A stretch of DNA of 64,000 bases from Caldicellulosiruptor naganoensis. GTDB lineage: Bacteria; Bacillota; Thermoanaerobacteria; Caldicellulosiruptorales; Caldicellulosiruptoraceae. Positions 1-8,729 of this stretch are shown piece after piece; positions within the stretch are counted from its first letter, which is position 1, and the number at the start of each line of letters is the position of its first letter. Under the pieces are notes generated by a model. That model had not been told where the DNA came from, made no database searches, and was given only the letters and a program-made list of their open reading frames with translations. Where the stretch lies: contig NZ_CP113864.1 in assembly GCF_026914285.1 (NCBI RefSeq), positions 2,356,501 to 2,420,500 of the forward strand. The letters run 5' to 3'. The position numbers and the translations under genes were made by a program.

Positions 1-83
1 AGCCTTAAAAATAATTATAGACCTCGCTGCAAAGTGGTTTTGTTTGGAAATGTATGTTCATCATTGGTATCCTTTAAAAATAT
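1..83 (-). other. Left-edge noncoding DNA; possible start of another CRISPR leader
   Basis: This short AT-rich stretch lies downstream of cas2. On the minus strand it holds TATAAT at 19-14, preceded by TTTGCAGCGAGG. The leader of the large array (around 20980-21130) also has TATAATTAT and a TTTGCAGCGAA motif on the minus strand. The resemblance is short and I see no good -35 hexamer here. It could be the leader of another array lying left of the window, or chance. Confidence 0.2.
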
Positions 84-347
84 TCAAATTATAATAGAAT
101 CATAGTTCTTTTCTTGACCCAAAACTTTTTTATTGCACACAAGTTTATATTCCATCTCATAAAAATATACCGAATCTTCATCCTTTTCTATGACCGATAA
201 AAGCTCCCGTTTGCACTTTTCAAGCTTGCCAAGTGTGATTTCTCCTTCAAACACTGAATTTTGAACCCATGTGAAGTATTTTTTTAAAATCTTTCTTACC
301 TTGTTGACCCTCTTTTCATTTATGTCGTATGTGACTATAACAAAGAT
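84..347 (-). CDS. cas2: Cas2 adaptation nuclease-fold protein with a non-AUG (ATC) start
   Basis: This 87-codon frame encodes the small ferredoxin-fold partner of Cas1 in the spacer-integration complex. The start region reads IFVIVTYDINEKRVNKVRK, the classic Cas2 first strand with Asp in VTYD, followed by a W-x-Q-x-S-V-F-E-G segment also typical of Cas2. Length matches the family (about 85-95 aa). The frame has no ATG, GTG or TTG at its expected start. An in-frame TGA lies three codons upstream, and the first sense codon at the right distance from AGGAG (9 bases) is ATC at 347-345. The ATG and GTG just upstream are in another frame that ends after a few codons. Either ATC is used, or the start was mutated from ATG. 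It is the last gene of the cas operon. Confidence 0.85.
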   Translation of the reverse strand: MFVIVTYDINEKRVNKVRKILKKYFTWVQNSVFEGEITLGKLEKCKRELLSVIEKDEDSVYFYEMEYKLVCNKKVLGQEKNYDSIII

Positions 348-439
348 GCTCTCTCACTCCTTTTAGCATAAATTCTTATGAAAGACTAACTCCCTAATCA
401 ATAAAAAATATATTGTCATCCGTTACGTTCAAACTAATT

Positions 440-1420
440 CTACCACCATGCTTTGAGTGGAGAGTAAACCTGATCACCTATAAAATGTTTTATCAGCTTG
501 TAACACTCGAGTCTTATAAACCCCTTATAGGAAACATTTCTATTTAGCTGTCTGTGACGAACTGTAGTCTCAAGCTTGCTTTGGAGCTCTTTTATGAATA
601 TCTTTCTTCCCTCTTGGTTCAGATAACAATAATTCAAATCCTCATCAAAATGTTCAAGGCTAAGTTGATGGTTGTTGAGAAGTTTGAATATTACAGTGTC
701 AACAACCAACGGCTTGAAGATCTCAGAGATGTCAAGGCTTAGTGAAAATCTTTTTTCACTTGGTTCATGCAAAAAACTTATGCTCGGGTCAAGCTGTGTG
801 TGGTAAATCTCTGTTAAAACTGTGCTGTAAATTAGGCTGTTCCCAAACGAAATCAAAGCATTTATCGGATTTGTTGGTGGTCTTTTCTCACGCTTTTCCA
901 TATAGAAATCTTCTGGCAAAAATTGATTGAAGGAGGAATAGTAAATGTTCCTCACCCTTCCCTCAAGTCCCATAAGTTCTGATATGCTTGAAATGTTAAA
1001 CTTGCCATTCTCCCATTCATCGTCAATTGCGTTCAAAAAAGCCTCTGCTTCTTTTCTTTCTCTCAAATTTCTCATCATATGATAAACTGCTGATTCAACA
1101 AAGCAATATGCCAAGAAAATTCTCTTTTCTCTATCAAGATAATGGAGAGCCTGCCGAACAACAACATCTCCAGAAACGTTTTTTTTGCGTGGCATAAAGC
1201 TTCCTGCATAAAAGCCATAATAGTTGTAAAAGTGAAGAATTATGCCGTATTGAGAGATATAATTCAAAGCCTTGGTATTCAAGTCAACCTCTCCAAAGAT
1301 GTGTATCTGTTCAACATTTTCAATATCAATTGACCTCTTTTCATTTTCTGTCTCAAAGTAAAGTGTGTTGTCTTTTCTGCGAAGTCTTCCGTTCGAGGTT
1401 ATGTAAAGTGTTTTTTGCAT
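440..1420 (-). CDS. cas1: Cas1 CRISPR integrase
   Basis: Cas1 is the metal-dependent integrase that inserts new spacers at the leader end of the array, as a complex with Cas2. Numbering from the upstream in-frame start at 1438, the expected metal ligands are visible: E159 in MGLEGRVR, H224 in SFLHEPSEKR and D236 in LSLDISEI. The C-terminus ends SPLKAWW. The ATG at 1420 is preferred because it falls just after the cas4 stop (1426) and gives the usual N-terminus MQKTLYITSNGRL, about 326 aa. The frame stays open to 1438. It is translationally close to cas4, and cas2 follows about 90 bases downstream. Confidence 0.95.
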   Translation of the reverse strand: MQKTLYITSNGRLRRKDNTLYFETENEKRSIDIENVEQIHIFGEVDLNTKALNYISQYGIILHFYNYYGFYAGSFMPRKKNVSGDVVVRQALHYLDREKRIFLAYCFVESAVYHMMRNLRERKEAEAFLNAIDDEWENGKFNISSISELMGLEGRVRNIYYSSFNQFLPEDFYMEKREKRPPTNPINALISFGNSLIYSTVLTEIYHTQLDPSISFLHEPSEKRFSLSLDISEIFKPLVVDTVIFKLLNNHQLSLEHFDEDLNYCYLNQEGRKIFIKELQSKLETTVRHRQLNRNVSYKGFIRLECYKLIKHFIGDQVYSPLKAWW

Positions 1421-1425
1421 TAGAC

Positions 1426-1941
1426 TTACCCCCAGCAAAATTCAAAGTATGCACAGGACTTGCATATCTTTTGTTTTGTAGCCGGCGGTGGAGCTATCTG
1501 AGAGGTTATTTTTTCTATCTCGCTCAGTGCCTGTTTTACTTTTTGCTCATATTCAGGTGTAAGCTGTAAGATTTCTTTCCTGCGTTCTTTCGGATAGTTA
1601 ATTATACCCTGCTTTTCTATCCCTTTTTGTTTTAGATAGTAGAGATAATACATAACCTGCATTATATCTGCCTCTTTCATTTTGCTGCTGTACTTTACCT
1701 CTCTCACTGCCCCATCTGAGACAATGTCAATCATTATAAGATTGTCTATTAAAACTTCTTTTGCATCTTCCTTAGGATAAGAATACTCATGCAAAACCTT
1801 GCCAATCAGGACCTTGTCAGACTGATTTTCAAATGTGATGTTTTTGCTAAAAAGCCAGAGCTTTCTTTTGCAAACATAAAGGTAGTTGATTTTAATACCC
1901 TGGAATTTGAGGTCTTGCAGTTCTTGAAGTTCTTCTGACAT
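1426..1941 (-). CDS. cas4: Cas4 iron-sulfur RecB-like nuclease
   Basis: This 171-aa protein is Cas4, which processes prespacer ends and helps select PAM-adjacent fragments. The RecB nuclease core is visible: H51 in LHEYS, D66 in LIDNLIM, E81-V-K83 in REVKYSSK and Q95 in IMQVMYY. Four cysteines expected to bind a 4Fe-4S cluster are present, C24 near the N-terminus and C160, C163 and C169 at the C-terminus. Length is normal for small Cas4. It sits between cas3 and cas1 in the minus-strand operon, the usual position in type I-B loci. Confidence 0.94.
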   Translation of the reverse strand: MSEELQELQDLKFQGIKINYLYVCKRKLWLFSKNITFENQSDKVLIGKVLHEYSYPKEDAKEVLIDNLIMIDIVSDGAVREVKYSSKMKEADIMQVMYYLYYLKQKGIEKQGIINYPKERRKEILQLTPEYEQKVKQALSEIEKITSQIAPPPATKQKICKSCAYFEFCWG

Positions 1942-1987
1942 TTTGAAAGATCACTCTCTTTTTATCAAAATATCATATTAACCTTTT

Positions 1988-4171
1988 TTACATCAGCTCA
2001 GATGAAATTACCCTGTCATACTTGATGCCTGTGTTGCAGTCATAGTCCAGATTTAAAATATAGATATCTTTCATATAACTGCATGAAGAAATGTAGTTTT
2101 TTACTTTATAATACGGAACTTCCACAATGTATTTTGAAATCTTATCATATATCTTTGCTTTTGCAATTAGATTTTTTTCGTTTGTGTACATTTCAAAAAG
2201 TTTCTCTTTTTTTCTGTAGTACCTTATAGGAATTGCCTTTACATTAAAAATATCTCTCAAATTAGAATGAACTTCATACTTATTGAATTCTCCATCTATA
2301 ATGCTGTCTAATAAAGCCAACGTTTCCTTAAATTCTTTATAGTACTTCGTATCCCTAATATTATCTATTGAATACAACCTCTTTACAAGGTCCATTTTTT
2401 GTTGTTCGAGTATAACATTGCCATCAAACTCTTTAATCATTTCAAAACTGGAAAGATGTATCTCTCTATCATAAACCCTTCCAATCCCCGAAACATTTTC
2501 AGTATAAACAAACACATTTGGTTCCTCACTCCTATATTCTCTTTTTCTGAAACACCTTCCCATTCTCTGAAAAAGACTATCCAATGTAGAAAGTTCCGTA
2601 AAAAGAAAATCAAAGTCAATGTCAAGTGAAGCTTCTACAATTTGTGTAGATATCCAGATTCCTTTATCATATCTTTCTTCAAACCTTTTTATCATCCTTT
2701 CTTTTATCTGTCTGTGTTTTTGGATAAACTGGGAGTGGATAACCCCAACTTTCATTTCTGTTCTTTCTCTTAGACTCTCAAAAAGCTCAAGTGCTTTGCT
2801 GATAGTGTTTGTAATTATCAAAACCTTACCTTTCTGGGCATGACTAATAATGTTTTCCACATCACTACTTATATCCTTTTCTACAATCTTTATTCTGTGT
2901 CTTACTACAGGTGAAAAAAAGACCGCTTTTTCAAAACTTATTCCTTTTTGAAGAAGATAATCCTCGTAAATCTGCGGTAAAGTTGCAGTCATAATCAAAA
3001 ATTTTGTCCCGAAACAGTTCAACATCTCAAGCCCTTTGAGAATAACAGCTCCAATTGATGGGGAATAACCTTGGATTTCATCTACTATAACCTTGGAATA
3101 TGCAAGAGTTGCCAATATCTTTTCATATCCCTTATATTTAAATGGAAAACCAAAAATCTGATCAATGGTTGTTAAAAGAAGCTGTTTTGAAAAATACCGC
3201 GATCCTTGATATATTGAAAAAGCAAGATTTTCATCATCTTCTTCGCTCACTATATAGTGAAAACTGGTTGAATGTAAAAGTCCAATGTTTGATATCTCTA
3301 TGTTATCTTTAAGTCTTTTAAACATTGCATTCAAAGCAGCTCTCATTGGGAGAGTAAAGAACACTTTTTTATCCCCTGCCCATATCAACGCTGCCTCAGT
3401 TTTTCCACTCCCTGTCGAAGCAACAATTATTAAATTTTTATCACCCTTATCCAAAACATACTTTTGAAGCTCTCTCAGATTATTGAAAGATTTAAGAAGA
3501 TATCTGGTTGTGATTTCCTTTAAGTTTTGTCTTTTCATGTCTTCAATCTCTATATGTGCAGAGGCACAATGGTCAAGCCTGACCAGCAACCCTTTTAAAA
3601 TTACATAAATCAATAATTCTTCTTTATCTTTATCTTTCCACCATGACAACATATTCGACGGAGCAATATATGAATAGTACCTTTTATTGAGATTTTCGAC
3701 TTTAATGCTTAATTCCTTTTCTACAAGTTCTCTTTTTTCATCCAAATCTTCCTTGATAGCCTGAAGAATATACTCATAAAGTGTTGCGTCAAGCACTACA
3801 TTTCTTTCATGATGAAAAGCTATCGCTTGTATAAAAGCTTTTTTATAATCTCTATACTTTTCTAAAACTTCTTTTGAAACAAAAGCCGGTGAAAGGTAAG
3901 AATGAGGTATGTCATTTTTGAAACTCGTCTTTAAAACTTCCTTTCCAACGCTTTTTCTTATGACATTTTGAAAAGGTGTATATGCTTTCCCACAATCGTG
4001 ATAGATACACACATCTTTCAACATCTCCCAAAATACATTTTTTGCTTTATTTGGAACAATATTTTCGATTTGCTCCCCATAGACTTGCCTTAGTATTTCT
4101 AAATTATGTAGCAACCTCTCGGTATGTTCTTTTAAGGTTTCTTCAGGTCTTGATTTTGCGTATATTCTCAC
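1988..4171 (-). CDS. cas3: Cas3 HD nuclease-helicase
   Basis: Cas3 is the effector nuclease-helicase recruited by the Cascade complex to degrade target DNA. The 727-aa protein has an N-terminal HD domain (H16, then H58-D59 in IYHDCGKAY, and HH at 120-121), followed by a superfamily 2 helicase: Walker A ASTGSGKTEAA (251-261), the DExH-type box DEIQGY (364-369), motif III MTATLP (394-399) and motif VI QRMGRCFRKR. HD and helicase are fused, as in most type I systems. The GTG start at 4171 follows GAGGTGAT, 8 bases after the cas5 stop. Length and domain order are normal, so it looks functional. Confidence 0.95.
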   Translation of the reverse strand: MRIYAKSRPEETLKEHTERLLHNLEILRQVYGEQIENIVPNKAKNVFWEMLKDVCIYHDCGKAYTPFQNVIRKSVGKEVLKTSFKNDIPHSYLSPAFVSKEVLEKYRDYKKAFIQAIAFHHERNVVLDATLYEYILQAIKEDLDEKRELVEKELSIKVENLNKRYYSYIAPSNMLSWWKDKDKEELLIYVILKGLLVRLDHCASAHIEIEDMKRQNLKEITTRYLLKSFNNLRELQKYVLDKGDKNLIIVASTGSGKTEAALIWAGDKKVFFTLPMRAALNAMFKRLKDNIEISNIGLLHSTSFHYIVSEEDDENLAFSIYQGSRYFSKQLLLTTIDQIFGFPFKYKGYEKILATLAYSKVIVDEIQGYSPSIGAVILKGLEMLNCFGTKFLIMTATLPQIYEDYLLQKGISFEKAVFFSPVVRHRIKIVEKDISSDVENIISHAQKGKVLIITNTISKALELFESLRERTEMKVGVIHSQFIQKHRQIKERMIKRFEERYDKGIWISTQIVEASLDIDFDFLFTELSTLDSLFQRMGRCFRKREYRSEEPNVFVYTENVSGIGRVYDREIHLSSFEMIKEFDGNVILEQQKMDLVKRLYSIDNIRDTKYYKEFKETLALLDSIIDGEFNKYEVHSNLRDIFNVKAIPIRYYRKKEKLFEMYTNEKNLIAKAKIYDKISKYIVEVPYYKVKNYISSCSYMKDIYILNLDYDCNTGIKYDRVISSELM

Positions 4172-4178
4172 CTTTTTA

Positions 4179-4862
4179 TCACCTCATAAGTGGATAAAAT
4201 ACAGCAATATCGCCTTCTTCATCTAAGTAAAATTTACCTGATTCAAAAATCCTCCCCTTTTCTACATATTTTACTAAAGCTTTATTCCATTTTCTTTTTC
4301 CATTCTCCAATTCATAGCTGTAATTGACAATGTAGTTGATACCACTTACCTCAAGATCTTCCAAATAACTTGATGGCATATAGATGTTGTTCTTTAGAAT
4401 ATACGGTTCATCTAAGTCTTCAAAATCAACAAGTTTTAGCTCAACAAACTTTAAATCGGTCACTATTGCCAAATCCTCTCTCCTGCCAAGACTGAGATAT
4501 TCATTTGGGGCAGTTAAACGATTATAAAGATTTGTTAAAACTTTTTCATCAGGATAAAATACATGAATAATTAAATTAACATTGTAAAGCAAATTAACGT
4601 TTAGGGGCATTGTAGTAGCATTCAGATCATCTTTGTAAAATAGCATTGTTTGATAGTTATTCACTATACATTCATAGGTACCCTGAACAGAAATATGAAA
4701 GGGAAAAAATTCTTTTGCATCTATCAATTTGTGAAACAATCCTTTTACTGTTGAATAAGGTGGCAGAGGATAAGTTTCTGCCACCTTTAAAGCAAAAGGC
4801 TTTTTATAGCATGCTGTTTCTTGAAATATTTTTATCTTTAAGACATTGCTTAATGTCTTCAT
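4179..4862 (-). CDS. cas5: Cas5 Cascade subunit, type I-B
   Basis: Cas5 caps the 5' handle of the crRNA in Cascade. The protein (about 227 aa) has a RAMP-type N-terminus with the typical early segment YPLPPYSTVKGLFHKLI, which matches the Cas5 family pattern (P-P-x-S-T-x-x-G). The start at 4862 is preferred over the longer frame at 4880 because GAGGTGG lies just upstream of it and because the longer start would overlap cas7. The order cas8-cas7-cas5-cas3 supports the assignment. Confidence 0.9.
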   Translation of the reverse strand: MKTLSNVLKIKIFQETACYKKPFALKVAETYPLPPYSTVKGLFHKLIDAKEFFPFHISVQGTYECIVNNYQTMLFYKDDLNATTMPLNVNLLYNVNLIIHVFYPDEKVLTNLYNRLTAPNEYLSLGRREDLAIVTDLKFVELKLVDFEDLDEPYILKNNIYMPSSYLEDLEVSGINYIVNYSYELENGKRKWNKALVKYVEKGRIFESGKFYLDEEGDIAVFYPLMR

Positions 4863-4866
4863 TTTT

Positions 4867-5835
4867 TTAGTCCACCTCATAAAACTCTTTTATTTTCTTT
4901 TTTATAATATCAAAATACTCTTCAATAGACAAAATACCATTTGGAACCAATGTATCAAACTCATCTATATTTTCAAATGTTCCTGCAACCGCTCCTATCA
5001 AAGTGTTCTCTCTAACAACCTTGCCCTGTGGCAGTTTCAAATTGAGCATCTCTTCAATTGGTCTTTTGTCAAGGTAGTATTTCCCCTTTTGAGCGTTTAG
5101 TTTGATTCTGCTAAGGAAAAACGGATGAACAATGTCATAAACTCCTCCAATGATAAACAGGGGAGATAAATTCTCTAATCTGCCGCGTATATTTCTGTTG
5201 AGTAGTTTTACTATATCCAAAAGCTGGACCACCCTTTGGTAGCGTTCTTTATTGTCAATTACCTGCGGTGGTTTTTCGTTTTCATCAACCCCTACCCTTG
5301 ATAAATCAATAGTAATTGTGTAAGTATAAAAAGAGGTGTGATGCTCAATATTAGCAATATTTGCGTTTTCTCCTATTCTATCAGCAAGACCTTTATTGGT
5401 CAAAAACTCTAAATCGCTTTTATAGGGCTCAAGCGAAATTGCATGTGAAAGTCTTACAACTGCTGGTCTTGAAATGCTTCTCTGTGTTTGATTTTCAGCA
5501 CTTTCATTATTTTCCTCACCCTTCTTCTTTTTGGTAGATTTCTTAGTTTTCATGTACCCAAACAAATCCATCTCAACCGAATCCTTTATAGAAACATCAC
5601 TTCTAAACTGCACTGTCCCTTGGGTTTTGTCAACAGTTTGTAAGTTCCATCCATACCATTCATGACCTAATCTGACTATATCATATCTCAAGCACTGCCT
5701 TGAAGCAAAAGTATATACAGTACCATCTCCTCTTGTAAATTTTTTGAGCTCTGAAAAATTTGCAAAACCTTCTCCATAATTTAAACTGCTTGCTTTAAAG
5801 ACTATCGTTGACGTAAAACCTTTTGTGTTATTCAT
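4867..5835 (-). CDS. cas7: Cas7 backbone protein, Cst2/DevR type
   Basis: Cas7 forms the helical backbone that coats the crRNA spacer in Cascade. The 322-aa protein begins GFTSTIVFKASSLNYGEG and has R-Q-C-L-R-Y-D-I shortly after, consistent with the Cst2/DevR branch of Cas7. The segment around residues 100-125 is rich in Lys and Glu and is probably a disordered loop. The start ATG at 5835 overlaps the cas8 end by 8 bases and has GAGGAGG upstream, indicating translational coupling. The family assignment comes from sequence pattern and gene order. Confidence 0.9.
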   Translation of the reverse strand: MNNTKGFTSTIVFKASSLNYGEGFANFSELKKFTRGDGTVYTFASRQCLRYDIVRLGHEWYGWNLQTVDKTQGTVQFRSDVSIKDSVEMDLFGYMKTKKSTKKKKGEENNESAENQTQRSISRPAVVRLSHAISLEPYKSDLEFLTNKGLADRIGENANIANIEHHTSFYTYTITIDLSRVGVDENEKPPQVIDNKERYQRVVQLLDIVKLLNRNIRGRLENLSPLFIIGGVYDIVHPFFLSRIKLNAQKGKYYLDKRPIEEMLNLKLPQGKVVRENTLIGAVAGTFENIDEFDTLVPNGILSIEEYFDIIKKKIKEFYEVD

Positions 5836-7384
5836 CGCTCACTTCCTCCTCATTTATCTTTTCTTGGATTTTGCCCTCTTTAGAGATCAAGCCTGCTACA
5901 AACGCCTGAACTATAGAATCTGGGTCGACATTAAATGGATTGAATATCTCAAGAAAAACAGGCGGTATAGGTTTTTCGGCGTTCATAAAAACTCTTATTA
6001 TAGTGTCCATTACTAATTTATAATCACCTGTTTTTGATGCATTAAGTAACTTATAAGCCACAGAAGGTAACTTATTTGCCTGTTCTTTTCCCTCATAATA
6101 ACTTGCTATCTCGACACCACAGTTATATACCTCTTTTAACTTTCCATAAATCATCATTTCATCTCCTTTTTTTGGAAAGGATTTTTCATTTAAGCCTTTA
6201 TAATCCTCAAGAATGCACTTAATCTTAACAGCCAAAAAAACGTCTTTCATCAGCTGAATATCATCTTTTCCTCTGACAATTCGAAACAATTTTTCATAAA
6301 TGAGCTCATCTAAGTTTTGATTTTTTAAAATTCTGTCAACAATACAATCCCTGAAATTGAAATCATCGAATTTTCTCAAATCACTGCTAAAAGGAGATTT
6401 TGTGAAAAACTCTGCTAAATATCTTGGAAACCCAAAGTAATAAACTTTGCTTTTTTTGGTAATAGCATTTTTCTCTCTATATACTGCATTGAACTCCACC
6501 ACTAATATGCTTTGCAATGTCCACACTGCTTTGTTTTTCAAGTATCGTGAAATATCTACAACAAGACTTCTAAAAAGATTATCTCGTGATAACCTTTTAT
6601 TTTTCAGTGAATCATTAATTGATAACAATTCACCAACTGTTGTATCCAAATTGATAAATACCTTTAACTTCTCCTCTCTTTTGTCTCCACTCGGCAAGTA
6701 CCATTGGTAACTTATCTCAGACACACCAGCTGGAGCAAATAAAAAGAGAAGAGAACAAAGTTTACAAATAGGCATACTCTTCTGCCCATTCCAAGAAAAG
6801 TTAAATGCCACATCATGGCTCAAAGCTAACGGCAAAAAACTTGTTTCATCAAATTGCTCACCGATTGCAGGCATCCCACAAAAAATACAAAAGTCAAAAT
6901 TCTTAGCATCTTTGAAAGTTTTTATAGTTTTAGAATTTAACTTATAGTTTTTGTGCTGCTGGTAAGCACTGAAAATTAAATCAATGTCATTTTTGTTTTT
7001 AAGGTTAAAGCCATTTTGCCAAGCAAACAAAAGAACTTTAAGAGGCTCAATGTGAACGTTTTTAAAGTATTCTACATGGTCCTGAAGCGTTATACAGCGG
7101 GCAGAAACATTAGCAAAGGAAGCCTGCCCAATAAAGTTGTTGCTTAAATCTCTTTTAAAATCTTTCAAAAAGTCTTCTTCTGAAGTCCACTTATAGTCCG
7201 GTCGTGTTTGATAATCATTTTTAAAATAATCAAAATAACCTTGAGGTAGATCGTCAAGATACTTTTCGTCAAACTCAACATAGTTATCTTTAATGTTTAT
7301 TGGAAGATTTAAAAACTTAAAAACTCTTATTAACCCAATAATCCCTATGTTATAAAACCAGTCATTTAAGTAAATTTTTATCAA
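5828..7384 (-). CDS. cas8: Cas8 large subunit, Cst1 (CXXC-CXXC) type
   Basis: This is the large Cascade subunit that recognises the PAM in type I-B systems. Two zinc-finger-like pairs are visible, FCIFCG and PICKLC, the hallmark of the Cst1 (CXXC-CXXC) group. I place the start at the TTG at 7384 (about 518 aa) because GAGGTGAC lies just upstream of it and the resulting N-terminus MIKIYLNDWFYNIGIIGLIR suits the family. The longer frame starting at 7432 lacks a good ribosome binding site. It overlaps cas7 and lies about 60 bases after cas6. Confidence 0.88.
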   Translation of the reverse strand: MIKIYLNDWFYNIGIIGLIRVFKFLNLPINIKDNYVEFDEKYLDDLPQGYFDYFKNDYQTRPDYKWTSEEDFLKDFKRDLSNNFIGQASFANVSARCITLQDHVEYFKNVHIEPLKVLLFAWQNGFNLKNKNDIDLIFSAYQQHKNYKLNSKTIKTFKDAKNFDFCIFCGMPAIGEQFDETSFLPLALSHDVAFNFSWNGQKSMPICKLCSLLFLFAPAGVSEISYQWYLPSGDKREEKLKVFINLDTTVGELLSINDSLKNKRLSRDNLFRSLVVDISRYLKNKAVWTLQSILVVEFNAVYREKNAITKKSKVYYFGFPRYLAEFFTKSPFSSDLRKFDDFNFRDCIVDRILKNQNLDELIYEKLFRIVRGKDDIQLMKDVFLAVKIKCILEDYKGLNEKSFPKKGDEMMIYGKLKEVYNCGVEIASYYEGKEQANKLPSVAYKLLNASKTGDYKLVMDTIIRVFMNAEKPIPPVFLEIFNPFNVDPDSIVQAFVAGLISKEGKIQEKINEEEVSDE

Positions 7385-7447
7385 TATATTGTCACCTCGT
7401 TTACAAAGCATTTTAAAGGTTTTATTTCTCACTTACATTCCTGTAAC

Positions 7448-8236
7448 TTACTTTGCCACCTCAATAAAACCAAATCCTTGTCCACGCCTAAAGCCAAGAC
7501 CGTTTAGATAAATCTCTTTTAAATCATCTGGATGTCCTGATAGTTCAAATATACCAGAAAAACCTGTAAGATACATAATCTCTTTGCCAGTATTCTTCTT
7601 AAACTCTGAAATCTTGTGCTTTACTACAGTTTTTTTAATATTTATTGGTTTAAAACTAATTTTCTTATGAAGCCCCATATTTTGTCCGCGTAAAATTCTT
7701 ATATTTCTTATTTGGAAATCAATTACATCATTTAGAATCTCTTCAAACCCTTTATCATAAGGCAAAACGGGAACTTTGTCATCCCCCTCTTTTTTTTCAA
7801 TCAGTACTGGGGAAAATGTCTCAAAAGTCATGGTTGAAGAAAACTGCTCAGGTTCTCTGACAAGATACATTTTTTTGAGAGTTATTTCAAGACAACTATC
7901 AGAAAGTTTATGAGGATACAATTTGTGGTTAACAAGACTATTGTAGATATTTACAAAAAACTCATAATCTGAAGTCGAAATATTCAAAACTATATCGCCT
8001 TTGAACAGCACTTTATCGTTTAAAAAATTCATATTTGGTAAATTTACTGCAAAAACAAAAGGCTTCTGCCATTTATTCTTCTTATCCTCCCAACAGTAAA
8101 GCTTATTGAAATAATCTTCATTGTACAAAGATAATGCTTTCTTTAAAAAACCCATAAAAAGTGTTCTGTAATAAACAGGAAGTTCCTTGGTCTCCTGCTG
8201 GATATTGTGAACTTCAAAAATAAATTTTGCTCTCAT
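7448..8236 (-). CDS. cas6: Cas6 crRNA-processing endoribonuclease
   Basis: Cas6 cuts the long pre-crRNA inside each repeat. The 262-aa protein starts MRAKFIFEV, a RAMP first strand, and ends with the glycine-rich loop GLGFRRGQGFGFIEV that is diagnostic for Cas6. The frame also runs to a TTG at 8245, but that is only 3 bases from AAAGGAG, so the ATG at 8236 is preferred. No histidine is seen between residues 20 and 50, where many Cas6 proteins keep the catalytic one, so cleavage chemistry may depend on another residue. It is the first gene of the operon. Confidence 0.88.
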   Translation of the reverse strand: MRAKFIFEVHNIQQETKELPVYYRTLFMGFLKKALSLYNEDYFNKLYCWEDKKNKWQKPFVFAVNLPNMNFLNDKVLFKGDIVLNISTSDYEFFVNIYNSLVNHKLYPHKLSDSCLEITLKKMYLVREPEQFSSTMTFETFSPVLIEKKEGDDKVPVLPYDKGFEEILNDVIDFQIRNIRILRGQNMGLHKKISFKPINIKKTVVKHKISEFKKNTGKEIMYLTGFSGIFELSGHPDDLKEIYLNGLGFRRGQGFGFIEVAK

Positions 8237-8434
8237 CTCAAACAATCTCTCCTTTTTTAAGTAATTCTTACATCAATCTGCACTGATTATTATATTTCGA
8301 CATTAACTGTAAAAATCCTTCTTCTCAAAATAAATTTTTTACCCAATGCTGGAACTGTAAAAGGATTATTCACATTATTGATAGATAAGATAAAATGATG
8401 TTTATAAAGAGATTAAAGGAACTGCCTTAACAAA
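8237..8434 (-). promoter_or_regulatory. cas operon upstream region with a possible -10 box
   Basis: This AT-rich gap separates the array's left end from cas6. On the minus strand, TATAAT lies at 8294-8289, about 50-60 bases before the cas6 start, but the -35 region has no clear hexamer at the usual distance. Transcription of the cas genes could start here, or come through from the array, which reads in the same direction. Confidence 0.35.
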
Positions 8435-8729
8435 GCTTATATTCCTAATAGTTCAGATAAAACGAATACTTATGTAAGGCTTTGCCCAGAAGAACTTTGT
8501 GCTTACATCCCTAAATAGTTCAGATAAAACTGGACAGCAAGAATGAAATATGCACTGAAGAAAGTTGTTTACATCACTAATAGCTCAGATAAAACCTTTA
8601 CCATTAACAGTAACAACATCTGTTGCTGCCAGATTTATATCCCCCTAATGGTTCAGATAAAACTTGACCTTGCTGGCGACCTCACAGCTGGCATTGTGCG
8701 TTTTACATCCCTAATAGTTCAGATAAAAC
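8435..8729 (-). repeat. Degenerate trailer-end repeats of the CRISPR array
   Basis: The repeats at 8435-8463, 8501-8530, 8567-8595 and about 8633-8663 carry substitutions and single-base insertions, while the repeat at 8701-8729 differs only at its first base. From there on repeats are canonical. Degeneration is normally found at the oldest, leader-distal end, so this marks 8435 as the trailer and supports minus-strand transcription of the array. Confidence 0.9.

Noticed and set aside
8237-8434. Leader placed at the left end of the array, next to cas6
   Set aside because: Repeats there are degenerate, the repeat orientation points the other way, and a good promoter lies at the right end.
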